Below, piece after piece: positions 43,743 to 54,951 of a DNA stretch of 64,000 nucleotides. The stretch's first letter is position 1. Every line of letters starts with the position of its first letter. Where the stretch lies: positions 74,246-138,245 of the forward strand of contig NW_006767442.1 of the NCBI RefSeq assembly GCF_000264995.1, given 5' to 3'. The DNA is from Punctularia strigosozonata HHB-11173 SS5 (lineage: Eukaryota; Basidiomycota; Agaricomycetes; Corticiales; Punctulariaceae). A program made the translations under genes and the position numbers. The notes under the pieces are model-generated. The model was given only the letters and a program-made list of their open reading frames with translations. It searched no databases and was not told where the DNA came from.

Positions 43743-44471
43743 ATGATGAACATCGCCAACGTCCTCCTTGTCGCCGCCTTGGTCAGGCTGTGAGTTGTCC
43801 CTTGCGTGTGAGCGTTGTAAGTTGGCGACATTGACAAATTCTGTTCATGTTCAGCTCCACCGCAGCCCCGCACGTCGTCGCGAGAAGCTGCCTGGGTCCA
43901 TCGTATGTTCAGTCAGAGTCTCGCACTTCTGTCGCCATATAACTGGGTCCACAGTTGCCTTCCTGGCGTGCCATGCCCCGATTTCTGCGTAGTTGAACCG
44001 AGTACAACGCTCGCTCCGACTCTTACGCCGATCACCACCGGAGTCTGCGAAACGTTCGTGTGTTGACGTGTGCCCAGTTCCCTTCGCTGACTTCGGAGAA
44101 ATTAGCTGTAAACCCGGAGTGCCCTGCCCACGTTTGTGCCACATTATCACCGTAACACCGACATCGACAACGGAGCCAACAACGTCGCTTGTATGTGCTA
44201 CGTGAGTTTATCGTGCCTCGCTGGTTTTGCGAAGATGCTTGAGTAACATTATTGTACCAGTTGCCCGCCCGGCGTACCATGTCCGCGAGTATGCGAGATT
44301 GTGACAATCACACCGACACCGACGTCGAGTGCTTCGTGTTTCCCGTGTGTCACGATCGTGCATTCTTCGACTGGGTTGCCAGACTACTGATCCGTTGAAC
44401 AAAATTACAGCAGTTGCCTTCCTGGAACCTTCTGTCCTCTTTGTTCCACCAGCACCGGCAATTATCCTTGA
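43743..44471 (+). CDS. Small secreted Cys-rich protein built from repeated exons
   Basis: The signal peptide (MMNIANVLLVAALVRLSTA) is split by the first intron. Exons then repeat one unit: SCLPGVPCPDFCVVEPSTTL, TCKPGVPCPRLCHIITVTPT, TCPPGVPCPRVCEIVTITPT and a last shorter SCLPGTFCPLCSTSTGNYP, each followed by a Thr/Ser/Pro-rich spacer fit for O-glycosylation. All five introns are GT-AG and lie in phase 2 just before the first Cys of a unit, so exons can be duplicated without shifting frame. The motif C-x-P-G-x-x-C-P-x-x-C is close to the CPxCPP/CxxC type of small adhesin- or effector-like proteins, but I know no family with this exact unit. Stop 44469-44471. Confidence 0.8.
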
Positions 44472-44644
44472 CCTATTAGACGACCTATTATGAACGATGG
44501 AATATACCGCTGTGCCTCAACTAGTAGCACATACGAAAGATGAGAAACATAAATGAAAGCCCGTTCGATTCATTTCCCTCAGCCATGCTATCCCCTGATA
44601 AGAGGCTGCAAAAGGCATGTGAGAAAAGAAAGGATGGGGATCCC

Positions 44645-44827
44645 CCGACGTCACAAGGCGGTACTGCAATACCAAGGACATCGCGCCAACGAGATGCAAG
44701 CAGAGCTCGAAGGACAAGGGCGGCAAAAATTAGATAACCAATAATGGAGGCGATGCCTCCATAATAGTGGTTAAACTATTAAGAACAGATACTACACTTG
44801 ATCTAAGCCAAAAGGCCAGAGTGGTAA
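44645..44827 (-). ncRNA. U2: U2 spliceosomal snRNA
   Basis: Minus-strand sequence GGCCTTTTGGCTTAGATCAA, followed directly by GTGTAGTATCTGTTCTTAAT, is the conserved 5' half of U2 snRNA, with the branch-point-pairing GTAGTA. Next come stem-loop IIa (AATAGT...ACTATT), IIb (GGAGGC-ATC-GCCTCC), the Sm site AATTTTTG (44724-44731), stem III and stem-loop IV with GGTATTGCAGTACC (44660-44673), whose outer stem pairs GATGTC with GACGTC. The 5' end (about 44827) is placed 11 nt before GCCTTTTGGC as in other U2 RNAs, and the 3' end after stem IV. Length about 183 nt, usual for U2. Confidence 0.93.
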
Positions 44828-44851
44828 GGAAATACAGATGTCGCCGCGAGC

Positions 44852-44859
44852 CTTATATA
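44852..44859 (-). promoter_or_regulatory. TATA box of the U2 snRNA gene
   Basis: TATATAAG on the minus strand, 25-32 nt upstream of the inferred U2 5' end, a normal TATA position. Confidence 0.65.
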
Positions 44860-45541
44860 CGGACGATGGCACCAGTCAGGTGATTCCATTGTTTGCTGCA
44901 GCTTGGCTTGGAGCCTCGTGCACCAGACGATGAGAAACTGGAGCTTAAGTACTTATTCTCTGCCGAGCTGTACGACACGGGCCCCATGATCCACCAATAA
45001 AACTGGCTTAAGCTGTTGGGCTACATATGCGTGTCACTTACCTGCGCTGCGTCGGTTCCGCTGCTCCTGCGAAAGTTGCATGGGTCGAAACAGCCCTCTC
45101 CGCGCACAACTATCGGTGGCGCCCGCGCCCGTTCTGATCAATGCAGTTCTTCGACTGTAAAGCACGATACATCTGGCCCGTCCCGTCTAGGCAACATATA
45201 TAGTGATGCTCTATTTCCGCACCGGCGCTGGCTCCTTCGTGCAGTGACGGGCAACAGCATTCACGCCGCCCGAGATCCACCATCCAGAAACATCAAATCG
45301 CAACACGTATCTCTCACTCTGAGTATGCACGATGATTCGTTGTCGCCCACGCACGTTGCTGGCCAAGCTCAATGTGGAGGAACACTGCCTCAAGGCCGTG
45401 GACGAGGTGTTCGCTCAGGGCGATGCTATGCGCACAGTTCTGATGTGCACGAGTGGGATTCCACCTTCGGGACTTTATGCATGTCGCCTTATAGTGTCTT
45501 GATCGGCGCCGTGGCTCGATATCCTACGCAACTCTGTGACC
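44860..45541. promoter_or_regulatory. Divergent upstream region of U2 and the phosphate transporter
   Basis: About 680 bp without a supported gene. A GCACGTT word at 45351-45357 resembles the core bound by Pho4-type factors in yeasts, but one copy is weak evidence. Confidence 0.35.
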
Positions 45542-47689
45542 ATGTCCGACTACGGCGTTGAGCTGGAGCCCGTCAATAGTGCCAGTCTGCTGAAGAAACC
45601 CACGGTTCACGAACTCGACGAGCGCAGACGAGCCAAACTCGAAGAGGTCGACACGACCCCGTTCACGTGGGCATACACCATAACCCATATTTCGTATGAG
45701 AAGCTGACGAACAGCAGGTTATTTCACCTCCGAGTTTGCCTTGTTGCAGGTATCGGCTTCTTCACAGATGCGTAGGTGTCTGGTCAAGCCACTGTTCGTG
45801 GTATAGCGCTAACGCTGGGAGCAGATATGACCTATTCGCCATCAACATTGCTTCGACCATGCTCGGTCTAGTTTACGATCCTACGGGTCGCAATACACAA
45901 CTTTCTTCTACCCAAGATCTTGGTATCAAGGTGGCCGCCCTTTGTGGGACGTTGGTCGGGCAGCTATCCTTTGGCTGGCTCGCCGATATTGGTCAGTACG
46001 TCTCTTTCCTGCTGTGTTCGTGCGCTCATCGCGTGTCTCTAGTGGGTCGGAAGCGGATGTGTGAGTATTGGGGTTAGTCAGGATCGTGGCCAATGTGACT
46101 CACGGTCCTCCCAGATGGTTATGAGTTGATCGTGATCATCGTTGCGACTTTTGGTCAAGCTATGGCAGGGGGCAGTCAGGCCGTAAACGTTATCGCCGCG
46201 CTGGTCGTGTGGAGAGTTTTCGTAAGAGGCAGTCACCGCTTCTGCCGAGAGTCACTGACCGCCCCGACACACAGCTTGGAGTAGGCGTCGGTGGAGATTA
46301 TCCGTTGACAGCAGTGATCACTTCTGAGTTCGCGTCAACGCGCATGAGGGGCCGAATGATGACGGCGGTGGTCGCTTGCCAAGGATGGGGAACGTTCAGT
46401 GAGCCGTGATAGCACACCCTCCCCCAAACGTACTCACCCTGTGCATGTCCAGCCTCCGCACTCGTTGCCTACATCATCGTGAGCGGGTACAAGTCATCCA
46501 TCCTGCACGATGACCCTACGCTGTTCCCGCACGTGGACTCTATGTGGCGGCTACTCATAGGCATTGGTTGCGTCCCGGCGGCCATAGCGCTCTATTTTCG
46601 CCTGACGATCCCGGAGACGCCACGGTTCACGATGGACATCGAGCGAAACCTAGCGCGGGCAACGGCGGATGTTGACCGCGTGCTCAGCGATGGCGCATAC
46701 ATCATCACCGAAGACGCCGTCGTGCAGCGGATCGACGTCCCGCAAGCGTCGAAGCGCGACTTCATCGCTCACTTTTCCAGGTGGCGAAACCTCAGAATGC
46801 TGTTCGGCACATCGTGGTCGTGGTTTGCGTTAGACGTAAGCCTTTTCCATCAGAGCGCGCTCTTCATGCTGTCTGTTAACTGGATGATTCTCGCCAGATC
46901 GCGTTCTATGGTCTGGGTCTGAACTCCGCCGTCGTTCTCACCGCCATCCACTTCGGTGGCGGGAGCACGTTCACCCAGTGCAATGTCTCTCCGGACCGAT
47001 TTCCACCCATGACCGCGAGCAGGGCCTTCCAGAACATGCACAACGTCGCTGTGGGCAACCTGATCCTTTCCGTTGCTGGCCTCATACCCGGCTATTGGGC
47101 GTGTTTCTTCTTCATCGATCGGTGGGGCCGGAAACCCATACAGCTCATGGATTTTGCGGTGCTCGCTGTCCTGTTCGCCATCATGGGTATGTGCCTCCTC
47201 TCGCCTCATTGACATCCTCTTAACCTTGAAACAGGCTTTGGATATCACAAACTCGCTGGCGATTGCAGTCACTCATCCTCGAGCGGCAGCGCAGGCTTCG
47301 TTGCCCTGTACTGTCTCGCCAACTTCTTCCAGAACTTTGGTCCCAACACTACCACGTTCGTCATCCCGGGGGAGGCGTTTCCGACGCGATATCGTTCGAC
47401 AGCGCACGGCATCTCCGCGACCTCCGGCAAAATCGGCGCGATCTTGGCCCAAGTAGGTTTCACACTACTCAAGGACCGAGGAGGCCAGAATCAGTTCCTC
47501 GGACACATGTGCGTGCCTTCGCTTTCTACCGACCGCACAAGCTGAACGGCGTTATACATTTTCAGCTTGGAGATCATGGCCTTGTTTATGTTGACAGGAA
47601 TCGCGTCGACGTTGCTGGTACCGGAGACGAAGCAGAAGAGCCTGGAGGAGCTCTCGAATGAGCAGCAGGAGGGCTTCGTTCGTGGATAG
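45542..47689 (+). CDS. PHO84: High-affinity inorganic phosphate:H+ symporter, PHO84 type (MFS)
   Basis: A plasma-membrane phosphate importer of the major facilitator superfamily. Start [20 protein letters not shown]. Exons give [19 protein letters not shown] (helix 1), [60 protein letters not shown] (the PHS signature), [37 protein letters not shown], the central loop with [13 protein letters not shown], then [69 protein letters not shown] and the tail [20 protein letters not shown]. The GGDYPL, PETPR and FGPNTTTF motifs identify the PHO84 family. About a dozen short introns. Complete. It converges with the polygalacturonase gene. Confidence 0.94.
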
Positions 47690-47922
47690 TAGGCGCTTGA
47701 AAGGCGTCGTGTCTTAGACTGCAGAGCCAGTCATTGCGGAAGGGACTTTGAGATACCCATGCCTGTGACATATGCGTATGTAAATCAGACCGTTACCTGA
47801 ACACGTTGGTTGTGTGACCAGGCGAGGCTTGAGACACTGACAGGTAGAAGGACAGTCGACCTCCGCACTTGTTTCTCACGCTGATATGATTGAACAGCAA
47901 ATGGAGCAATCCATCGATATGA

Positions 47923-49777
47923 TCATGTCGTCGAGCACGCGGGGAACAGCCCCGCGGAGGTCCCTGTGATGTTAACGTTCTGGCAGGTGTACGTCGCCGC
48001 TCCGTACTTCGAGGGCGGTCTAAGGGAGCGCAAGCCGCCCTCAGAATGGGAGGAAGGGCAAGAACAAGTGGACACTTACGACAGCGTGAGGTTGTTGGCG
48101 TTGATGTCGGAGCAACGTCCGTCGGGTGAGCATGACAACGAGCCCACCACAGACTTTTCCTTGCCGGACGACGTTCCGGATATGCTACGCGTATGGAGGA
48201 AACGGCATCCGCTGTCAACATATCTTCGAACGGTAGGAGGCAACACGAACCTGTCGAACCAGACGTCCTGAATATACGTGTTGGACGGATACTCGGAGCA
48301 GTCCGAGGCTGAAGTCTCGTAGCACTGGTCGATGACGATCGGGTTGTCGACGTTGGACTCGATAAAGTTAGTAAAGGTGACGTTTTTGACGATGCCGCTC
48401 CCGACGCCTTTTCCGGCCCAGGCCTTGATACGCGCGCCGTTCTGCGCGTTGGACATCTTGATGTCGCTGAAGCGCCGCATAAGCTGGGAGATATCGAGGG
48501 TAAATTAGAGGGTGGCGTACGTGGCGAGGACGTTCTCGACTATATCGTAGACGCCGGCGTATTGGCCGAGAGAACCGACCTGAATTTGGGTAGGATGAGC
48601 ATCGAAGCGGAGTGACTCTGAAAGGAACCAACCGAAATTCCATGAGAGCCGTTACATTGCAGATTGGAAACGAGCACGTTGGTAGTATCTGCCACGATGT
48701 CAGAATGTCAAGAGCATCGCCAGTGTATCCGAACCAGCTCACTCGGCTTGAAGGAGACACAGTCGTCGCCGTTGTTGATGTTCGAGTTTTTGATCGTCAC
48801 ATTGTCGCTCCTGTGGGCGCACAATTCGTTAGGTATGGGGCAGGTTCAGGGAAAGCGCGCGAGCGCACCGGTAGATGTCCCAACCATCCGTGTTCTTCGC
48901 GGCGTTCTTGGACGTGGACACGGCGCTGAGCGTGACATTGTCGAATACAACGCCTTTGGCTTCGTTCACCTACCAATGCACGGCCAAGATCGTCCGATAA
49001 GGCGTGTGTCAGCGCAGATGTCAACTCACGAGGTTGAACCACTCGGGCGCGTTGACCATGGCGATGTTCTGCACCGTCACGTCGCTCGCGTTGGAGACGG
49101 TGAGGATGATAGGCCGGCCAAGCGAACTATTGCTGGCGCTGAAGGGACAGCATCATCATGGTCAGCTTCGATTTGTTCCAGTGATTTCAGTGGGTCCTCA
49201 CAATGCGTCGTACCAGGCCTGACCTTGGCCATCGAGAGTTCCGCCGCCGTCAAGGAGGATATGGTTGCCTTTCGGATGATGTGCGGTCAGAGAGAGGAGC
49301 GCTGCGCTCGTGGACAGGTTCACCTCCGAGGAGCCAGAACGCCAGCTGTGCTTGGAACGGGACGTAAAACGCGTGCTAGAGCGTACGTCAGCGTCGCAGC
49401 ATCATCAGGGAAATGATTGCGTCACGTACTCCGGTCCAGTAACCGAGGTCGGGATTGAACGAAATCTTTCCCTGGATGTTCTGTGGTGTATGATCAGGGG
49501 GCTGCCCGTATCCTGATGGAACGAGAACACGTACGATGTGCTTGTTGTTGATGCCGGTCATGTCCAATGGCGAGGAGATGTTCAAGGTAACGCCCTTCGG
49601 GACGATGGTGGTGTCACAGCTCTTGACAGCGGCGAGGAAGGCGGGCGCGTCGTCTTTGCCAGAGCCGGCGGCAGCGAGCGTGCAACTGCTCGCGCGGGCG
49701 ACAAGAGAGGGAGAGCGGCCTCCGAGCGCCGGCAGCGCAATGGCGAGCAATGCTACCGAGAGAGGGAGCGTATACAT
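47923..49777 (-). CDS. Secreted GH28 exo-polygalacturonase
   Basis: Releases galacturonic acid from pectin outside the cell. Signal peptide MYTLPLSVALLAIALPALG. Then SGKDDAPAFLAAVKSCDTTI, NLDGGGTLDGQGQAWYDA, GRPIILTVSNASDVTVQNIA and the catalytic motifs NTDGWDIYRSDNVTIKN (NTDG), INNGDDCVSFKPS (DD), CNGSHGISVGSLGQY (GSHG in place of GHG) and ARIKAWAGKG (RIK). The end is reached through an intron with GTAAGTG: YGAATYTCQNVNITG, stop at 47923. The SHG motif and NTDGWD context fit the exo-acting fungal group. All active-site blocks are present. Many short introns. Confidence 0.92.
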
Positions 49778-50194
49778 GACGGATCGGTAGGCTGGTAGTT
49801 GCTGGACGTCGGATCTTATACTACAGAATACTGGAGCATCGAGCGGACCGCGTTGTACGGCGGCGAACGGGGACGGGCCGCGGGCAGCATCGCAGGTCGA
49901 GCAAGGCGAAGAAGACGAACGCAGGTCATATGCGGCTTGCCTTCTCTATCAGCTGGGTCCATGGAATAGATGAGCAGCGACTGAATGGATCAACTTCGCG
50001 CGAGCATAGAGGGCCGCATGACTCTCGCCCCAGCTGCAGATTGCTTCCGACAAAACTCATTCTCGGATAAAGCGCGAGACGTTCATTATGACGAGAGGGA
50101 CCTATAGCAGTGAACACATGCAAGCGACGCGGTGGAGGAGAAACAACCAGTCGCGTCGGATAGCAGCGGCCCGGGCGACTTTTCAATCTCACCG
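49778..50194. promoter_or_regulatory. Divergent upstream region of the exo-polygalacturonase and the LYR protein
   Basis: 417 bp with two divergent starts. No ORF or repeat was seen. Confidence 0.4.
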
Positions 50195-50840
50195 ATGACA
50201 CCGTCTCGTCTCCCGCCGACGTTCAGGTCGCTGTACCGTCTGCTGCTCAGGACGGCATCCGCAGCCGTGCTGCACCAGCCCACGTCGGCGCGCGCATTGC
50301 GTCGTCTGTACAGGGCGCCGTTCGAGGAGGCCGCCTCCGTCCTACGGCGCCCATCGCCGCCCTCCGACGCGGACGCAGCATGGATGCGGACATTCGAGGC
50401 TCGCAGTGCGTCGCATCGAACCCCTCCTGTTCCGCACGGCAGACTGACGAACGAACGCAGTGGACAACACGCTCTCGCTGCTCTACTCCTCCGCGCGCTC
50501 GCACGGACTCGGTCACCAGCTCACGCGTAATCTGACCGTGCTCTCCCGCCTCGAGCACCACCGCGCGGTGCAGAACAGGCGCGCGGCGATCGCGCTCCTC
50601 CCGCGTTGGAACCCCCGCCTCGCGCCTAACAGTCTGGAGTACACACCGCACCCGCCGCCGCGGGACAAGCGGACGGAGAACAAGGAGGCGAAGCGGGCAC
50701 GGCATCGGCTGATGGACGACGAGGTGTGGAGTGCCTTTGGAGAGGCCGTCCGACTCGCGGAGGGCAGGGCGGGCGTCATTCTGGGCCGGGTGCCGCCGCT
50801 GACTAGGGGGAGGAGGCCTGTGTACGACGAGGCACGGTAG
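50195..50840 (+). CDS. LYR-motif protein, probably mitochondrial
   Basis: LYR proteins usually bind mitochondrial acyl carrier protein and help assemble respiratory complexes or Fe-S proteins. The protein begins MTPSRLPPTFRSLYRLLLRT with the L13-Y14-R15 motif in a predicted helix, followed by ARALRRLYRAPFEEAASVLR. One intron (GTGCGTC...ACGCAG, about 50411-50459) joins FEAR to MDNTLSLLYSSARSHGLGHQ. The C-terminal half is basic and Pro-rich (PLTRGRRPVYDEAR, stop 50838-50840). The start at 50195 is the first ATG of the frame. The exact partner is unknown; the second half recalls a fungal domain of unknown function. Confidence 0.7.
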
Positions 50841-51578
50841 CCAAGGGGCGTTCTCCTCTATGCGAGGGACGTACTCCGAGGTGTAGTCCGTGTTTCGCAG
50901 CAGCTTCGCCTGCCTCTCGCAACGCGCTTAGGAAGGGGAGACTGGACCGAAACAATCTGGCAGACTCTGCCCCGCGCGAACATCGGCTCCACAAAGAAGA
51001 CAAACCCGAAGTCGAGCGGAAGCTCTGAGCCAAAACCCGAATCCGACTGCTCCTTTGGCGTATTGTCGGTGCTGGCGGGAGGAATGGAGCATTCTTTGTT
51101 CTTGCCTCGGCCTGAGCCTGGCTTCTTGTTCAATGCATCGTCGGTACTGGAGGATTCGTTTCCCTCGGTGAGATGGCACTCGATCTCGCGCCGTCACCCC
51201 ACCAGTTCCCTTGCTTCACGACCTTGTATTCTCAAGTGAATCTTATTCGTCTTTTGGTCGATATTCCAAGCGCTTTCCATGCATTTGAAGTCTAAGAGTC
51301 CCATGACGTGGTAGAAATGGCACGTGACTGTGCCACGACCCCCTCGCCATGCCCGTGGCCATGCGAGGGCCGCTCGGGATAAGCGAGAGCGCAAGGCAGG
51401 CCACGCAGCCAACGCCGTTCCTTTGTCCCAGCGCGTGTATAAGTCCATCTGGCCAGGGCAGCAACACGTTCCCCCCTTCGAACCCAACCCAGAACCACGA
51501 ACCGCCCGAAGCGTCACGTAACTCCGACTCCTTTCCGTCAATCCCCTTTCGCCTCTCTCTCAGTACCAGCCACCAGTG
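50841..51578. other. Intergenic region with a weak minus-strand frame
   Basis: On the minus strand, 51133-50858 reads NKKPGSGRGKNKECSIPPAS and SELPLDFGFVFFVEPMFARG, and 51300-51195 in the same frame reads CMESAWNIDQKTNKIHLRIQ, with one stop between them. This could be a small or decaying gene; GC-rich sequence also yields chance frames, so it is not called as a gene. It also holds the upstream region of the gene at 51579. Confidence 0.3.
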
Positions 51579-53709
51579 ATGGCGTATCGCCCGCCGAACG
51601 AGAACGACAGACCGCCTGGCGCGTCCCTCAGACACGCCAACACCGTCGCCGGCCTCGGCGGGAAGCAGAAAGGACCTGGCTCGCTCAGAAGGATGCGTGC
51701 CAAAGCTTCCTCGCCGGCTTTGAACCTGCGTCTGGACGCCGCCGCCAGCATGCTCGTCGCCGCAGCTGCCTCCACCCATGTGCCCACGCCCGTCACAGCG
51801 ATGACCCCCAAGACGTCTCCACCGCCTACAGCAGTGGGCACGCCGTACGGCCACCCTGCGCCCTCGCCTCTCGCTCATGCGTACCACCACGTTCACGACC
51901 CCGACCGCGATACCTCGGACGCGGACTCACGTGAGTCCGCTATCTCGTAGAGCATGGGCACGCATCTAACGAATGCATCTCGTCGCAGTACGCACATCGT
52001 ACGGGTTCGGACCCAGCCCCAGCGCGAGCTGCGCCAGCCTGACGTCGCTCACCACATCCGCCTCCTCGCACTACTCTCAATCGCAATCTCCCTTGCATAC
52101 CCGCTCCTTTGTCGTCAAGAAGCCACTGCCGCCCACGCCAACCTCGGCGCCACCGCTCGCCGTGCCCTCCTCGCCTTCGTCAACGTCCCTCGTCTCCGTC
52201 TTCCGCACGGCATCTCTCAACCGCTTCCGGCGGAGCAAGTCCAAGGCGAAGGAGAGGCCCAAGAANNNNNNNNNNNNNNNNNNNNNNNNNNNNNNNNNNN
52301 NNNNNNNNNNNNNNNNNNNNNNNNNNNNNNNNNNNNNNNNNNNNNNNNNNNNNNNNNNNNNNNNNNNNNNNNNNNNNNNNNNNNNNNNNNNNNNNNNNNN
52401 NNNNNNNNNNNNNNNNNNNNNNNNNNNNNNNNNNNNNNNNNNNNNNNNNNNNNNNNNNNNNNNNNNNNNNNNNNNNNNNNNNNNNNNNNNNNNNNNNNNN
52501 NNNNNNNNNNNNNNNNNNNNNNNNNNNNNNNNNNNNNNNNNNNNNNNNNNNNNNNNNNNNNNNNNNNNNNNNNNNNGAGCATGGGCACGCATCTAACGAA
52601 TGCATCTCGTCGCAGTACGCACATCGTACGGGTTCGGACCCAGCCCCAGCGCGAGCTGCGCCAGCCTGACGTCGCTCACCACATCCGCCTCCTCGCACTA
52701 CTCTCAATCGCAATCTCCCTTGCATACCCGCTCCTTTGTCGTCAAGAAGCCACTGCCGCCCACGCCAACCTCGGCGCCACCGCTCGCCGTGCCCTCCTCG
52801 CCTTCGTCAACGTCCCTCGTCTCCGTCTTCCGCACGGCATCTCTCAACCGCTTCCGGCGGAGCAAGTCCAAGGCGAAGGAGAGGCCCAAGAAAGAACCCG
52901 CGACACCCGAAGACACGGTTCGCGTCGACTACCCGTACATCGGCGCGCACCTCGATCGCGAGCGCTCGGCCGTGCCGCCCCCGCCCGAGCATGCATACAC
53001 GCACGGGCTCCCAGACCCGCACTTGCCTTTGCCTCCACACAACGTACGGTGGCAAGTGGCACACAGTCCGTCGGATGTCCGAACCAGGCCTCACCGTTCG
53101 CCCACGGACCCCGACGCCGACTCCACGCCCGTCACTCCACCGAGCGAGTTCAGCGCTCGGTTTCAGGCCTGGGGGAAAGCGCGCGCGCACCGTGCTCCAG
53201 CGACTCCGGAGCCTCTCAGCCCGCGCCGGGAGATGCCACGCTCCCCGCTGGCCACGCTTGCCCTCGAGGAGGAGGACCGTGCGTCCCGGGAGATCTCTCC
53301 TGCGCCCGACGCGGATGCGCCGCGGTCATCGACATGCTCGTATTCGGAGAGTGACGAACAGCAGACACTGCGCGGACGTCGAGCCCCTCCTTGCGCCTTG
53401 TTGCCGCGTCCGCCGAGCGACATGCCTACGTCCTTCCTCGACCTCGACGTGGACGAAGAGGCCTGCGCATCCACGTTGACGCCACCGCCGACGCCGGGCA
53501 GGCTCGATGAGCTCGTCCCTTCGAAGGACAACGTGCTGGTGTTCACGCTCGACGTGGGCGAGGAGGCGGACGCGCGCATGGTTCGGCTCGACGGCGACGA
53601 CGACGTTGACGTAGACCGCGATGGCTTCGGGCTCGAGGATGGACTCGAAATCCTCGAGCGTGCGCGTCTCGAATGCGTCACCCCGCGGATGGGCTCGCGC
53701 CGGTGCTAG
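51579..53709 (+). CDS. Ser/Pro-rich disordered protein of unknown function, interrupted by an assembly gap
   Basis: Exon 1 (MAYRPPNENDRPPGASLRHA ...) ends at a GTGAGT donor at 51931; the acceptor CGTCGCAG precedes RTSYGFGPSPSASCASLTSL. The long last exon reads LPPTPTSAPPLAVPSSPSST, FRTASLNRFRRSKSKAKERP, EDTVRVDYPYIGAHLDRERS, SRREMPRSP-like sites and acidic blocks, ending LECVTPRMGSRRC at 53709. Composition is that of a disordered, phosphorylated scaffold. The acceptor and the start of exon 2 appear twice, once on each side of a run of Ns (52266-52576), so the printed sequence cannot be translated straight through. The function is unknown. Confidence 0.65.
51950..52265 (+). repeat. 316-bp direct repeat, copy left of the assembly gap
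   Basis: Identical by eye to 52577-52892. It contains the last part of intron 1 and the beginning of exon 2 of the Ser/Pro-rich gene. Confidence 0.9.
52266..52576. other. Assembly gap (311 Ns)
   Basis: A run of undetermined bases between two identical 316-bp blocks. Frames that run through it are meaningless. Confidence 0.99.
52577..52892 (+). repeat. 316-bp direct repeat, copy right of the assembly gap
   Basis: Identical by eye to 51950-52265; the coding frame continues from this copy into the rest of the gene. Confidence 0.9.
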
Positions 53710-54529
53710 CCTCTCCTCGTCGCGCCGGTGCTAGCCTCTCTTCGTCGCGCCTGTTGCATATTCTATGCTTTCCCTCTTTCCGCTCCTGCGTTCTTCTTTC
53801 GCTTCGACCCAAAACCCTATCAGGTATACCCTCTACACGCAATTTACGCAGCTCTCAAGGAGTTCCACCATCACCACCAGCGCATCCATATATCACGACC
53901 GCCACGATCCTTGCACGCCGCCACTGCATCCCTGATCACGGGAAGGCTACATCTTGCCCCCATTATGCATTGAACATGTATCATATATCCTCGTACGCTT
54001 CACGTTCACGCTGTAGATCCTTTGTATTCGTACATACACTCAAACGTGCAGTCATCATACACACTTTACATCGTAATATCAAGTATCGTGCTCTAGCGTA
54101 CGATCGCGTTGCGTGCGCGTAATATATCTTAGTGTCCTTTGCCTTTGCCTAATCGTCGCCTTCGAGCCGCTGCCAGTGGGACGAAAGGGGAAACGGACGT
54201 GAAAAAGCAAATACCCTCCGTCGGACTCGAACGGCGCGCATCACGCGCGTCCATCGGTCTTTCGTGGGGTACGACAACTTGCAAGATGGAATTGCCTTTG
54301 AGCTAGGCATGCATTGCACTGTTCCAGATATTGTCCTACATGGATGAGCATCTGTGTTCGTAGACCCGCTGATGTGCTGGTACTGCGATATCATACAACC
54401 CCGATTTTACCAGTGTAGTCATGGGCTTCTCCTACAGTGTTCCCACAGCATGCTCCCACTGAAGTTTCACGCATTTTCTCCAGAGATCCTACCGCAGTAG
54501 AACGTATGACTTGGTGGCTATTCGACTGC
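53710..54529. other. Convergent 3' region
   Basis: 820 bp between the stops of two convergent genes. A near copy of a CTCGTCGCGCCGGTGCTAGC word occurs in tandem at about 53697-53750. A tRNA B-box-like word near 54220 was rejected (see rejected list). No supported gene. Confidence 0.4.
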
Positions 54530-54951
54530 TCAGCATCGGCTCTGTGCATGTTCACGCAATCGCGGTACCTTGGCTAGTAAGTCGCACCTGATAAACTCCT
54601 GCATCAATCGTGCCGTAGCATGCCTGACGACGAAACGGGTGAGTGACACTACTGTTTCCTTGGCGGATGCGCTTACGCTTTCATAGCATCGACGTCCGCG
54701 AACCGCTCCCAGACAGCGAACACGTCTCCGTCCGGGGAGTCTCGCGCGAAAGAATACTCGATCGTGCCAGGCTCGTTCACGGCGGCATCTTCCTTGAGCC
54801 TTTCGATCCATGCAGCGACCTCGTTTCCCTGCCCCGGTTTACAATGGAGCTGAGAGTATAGCTCAGCCCTTGGCGTTTCTCGCCGAAATGCATGCTTCAC
54901 CTGGGCGGAAACGACGATCTCTCCTTTGATGTGCGTATAGGTCGTGCTCAT
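54530..54951 (-). CDS. Antibiotic-biosynthesis-monooxygenase (ABM) domain protein, 122 aa
   Basis: A small ferredoxin-like dimeric alpha/beta barrel protein. Exons 54951-54677 and 54623-54530 joined by a 53-bp GT-AG intron give 122 residues: IVVSAQVKHAFRRETPRAEL, SQLHCKPGQGNEVAAWIERL, EPGTIEYSFARDSPDGDVFA, VWERFADVDAMKAHATARLM and QEFIRCDLLAKVPRLREH. The EPGTxxY and VWERFADVDAMKAH patterns are the usual ABM core. Members cleave or oxidise small aromatic compounds or haem, or act as detoxifying enzymes; the substrate is unknown here. Length and order are normal for the family. Confidence 0.85.

Noticed and set aside
45351-45357. Pho4-type GCACGTT site upstream of the phosphate transporter
   Set aside because: A single 7-bp match is expected by chance and the factor's specificity in basidiomycetes is not known to me.
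50858-51541. Minus-strand gene upstream of the Ser/Pro-rich gene
   Set aside because: Protein-like words but an in-frame stop without a good intron, no family, and overlap with the promoter of the neighbouring gene.
51954-53354. Long open frames running through the Ns
   Set aside because: They are artefacts of the undetermined bases; the supported frame starts anew in the right-hand copy of the duplicated block.
54190-54330. tRNA gene on the minus strand (A-box-like TAGCTCAAAGGC and B-box-like CGTTCGAGTCC)
   Set aside because: The T-stem and acceptor stem do not pair around the B-box-like word, so no cloverleaf forms.
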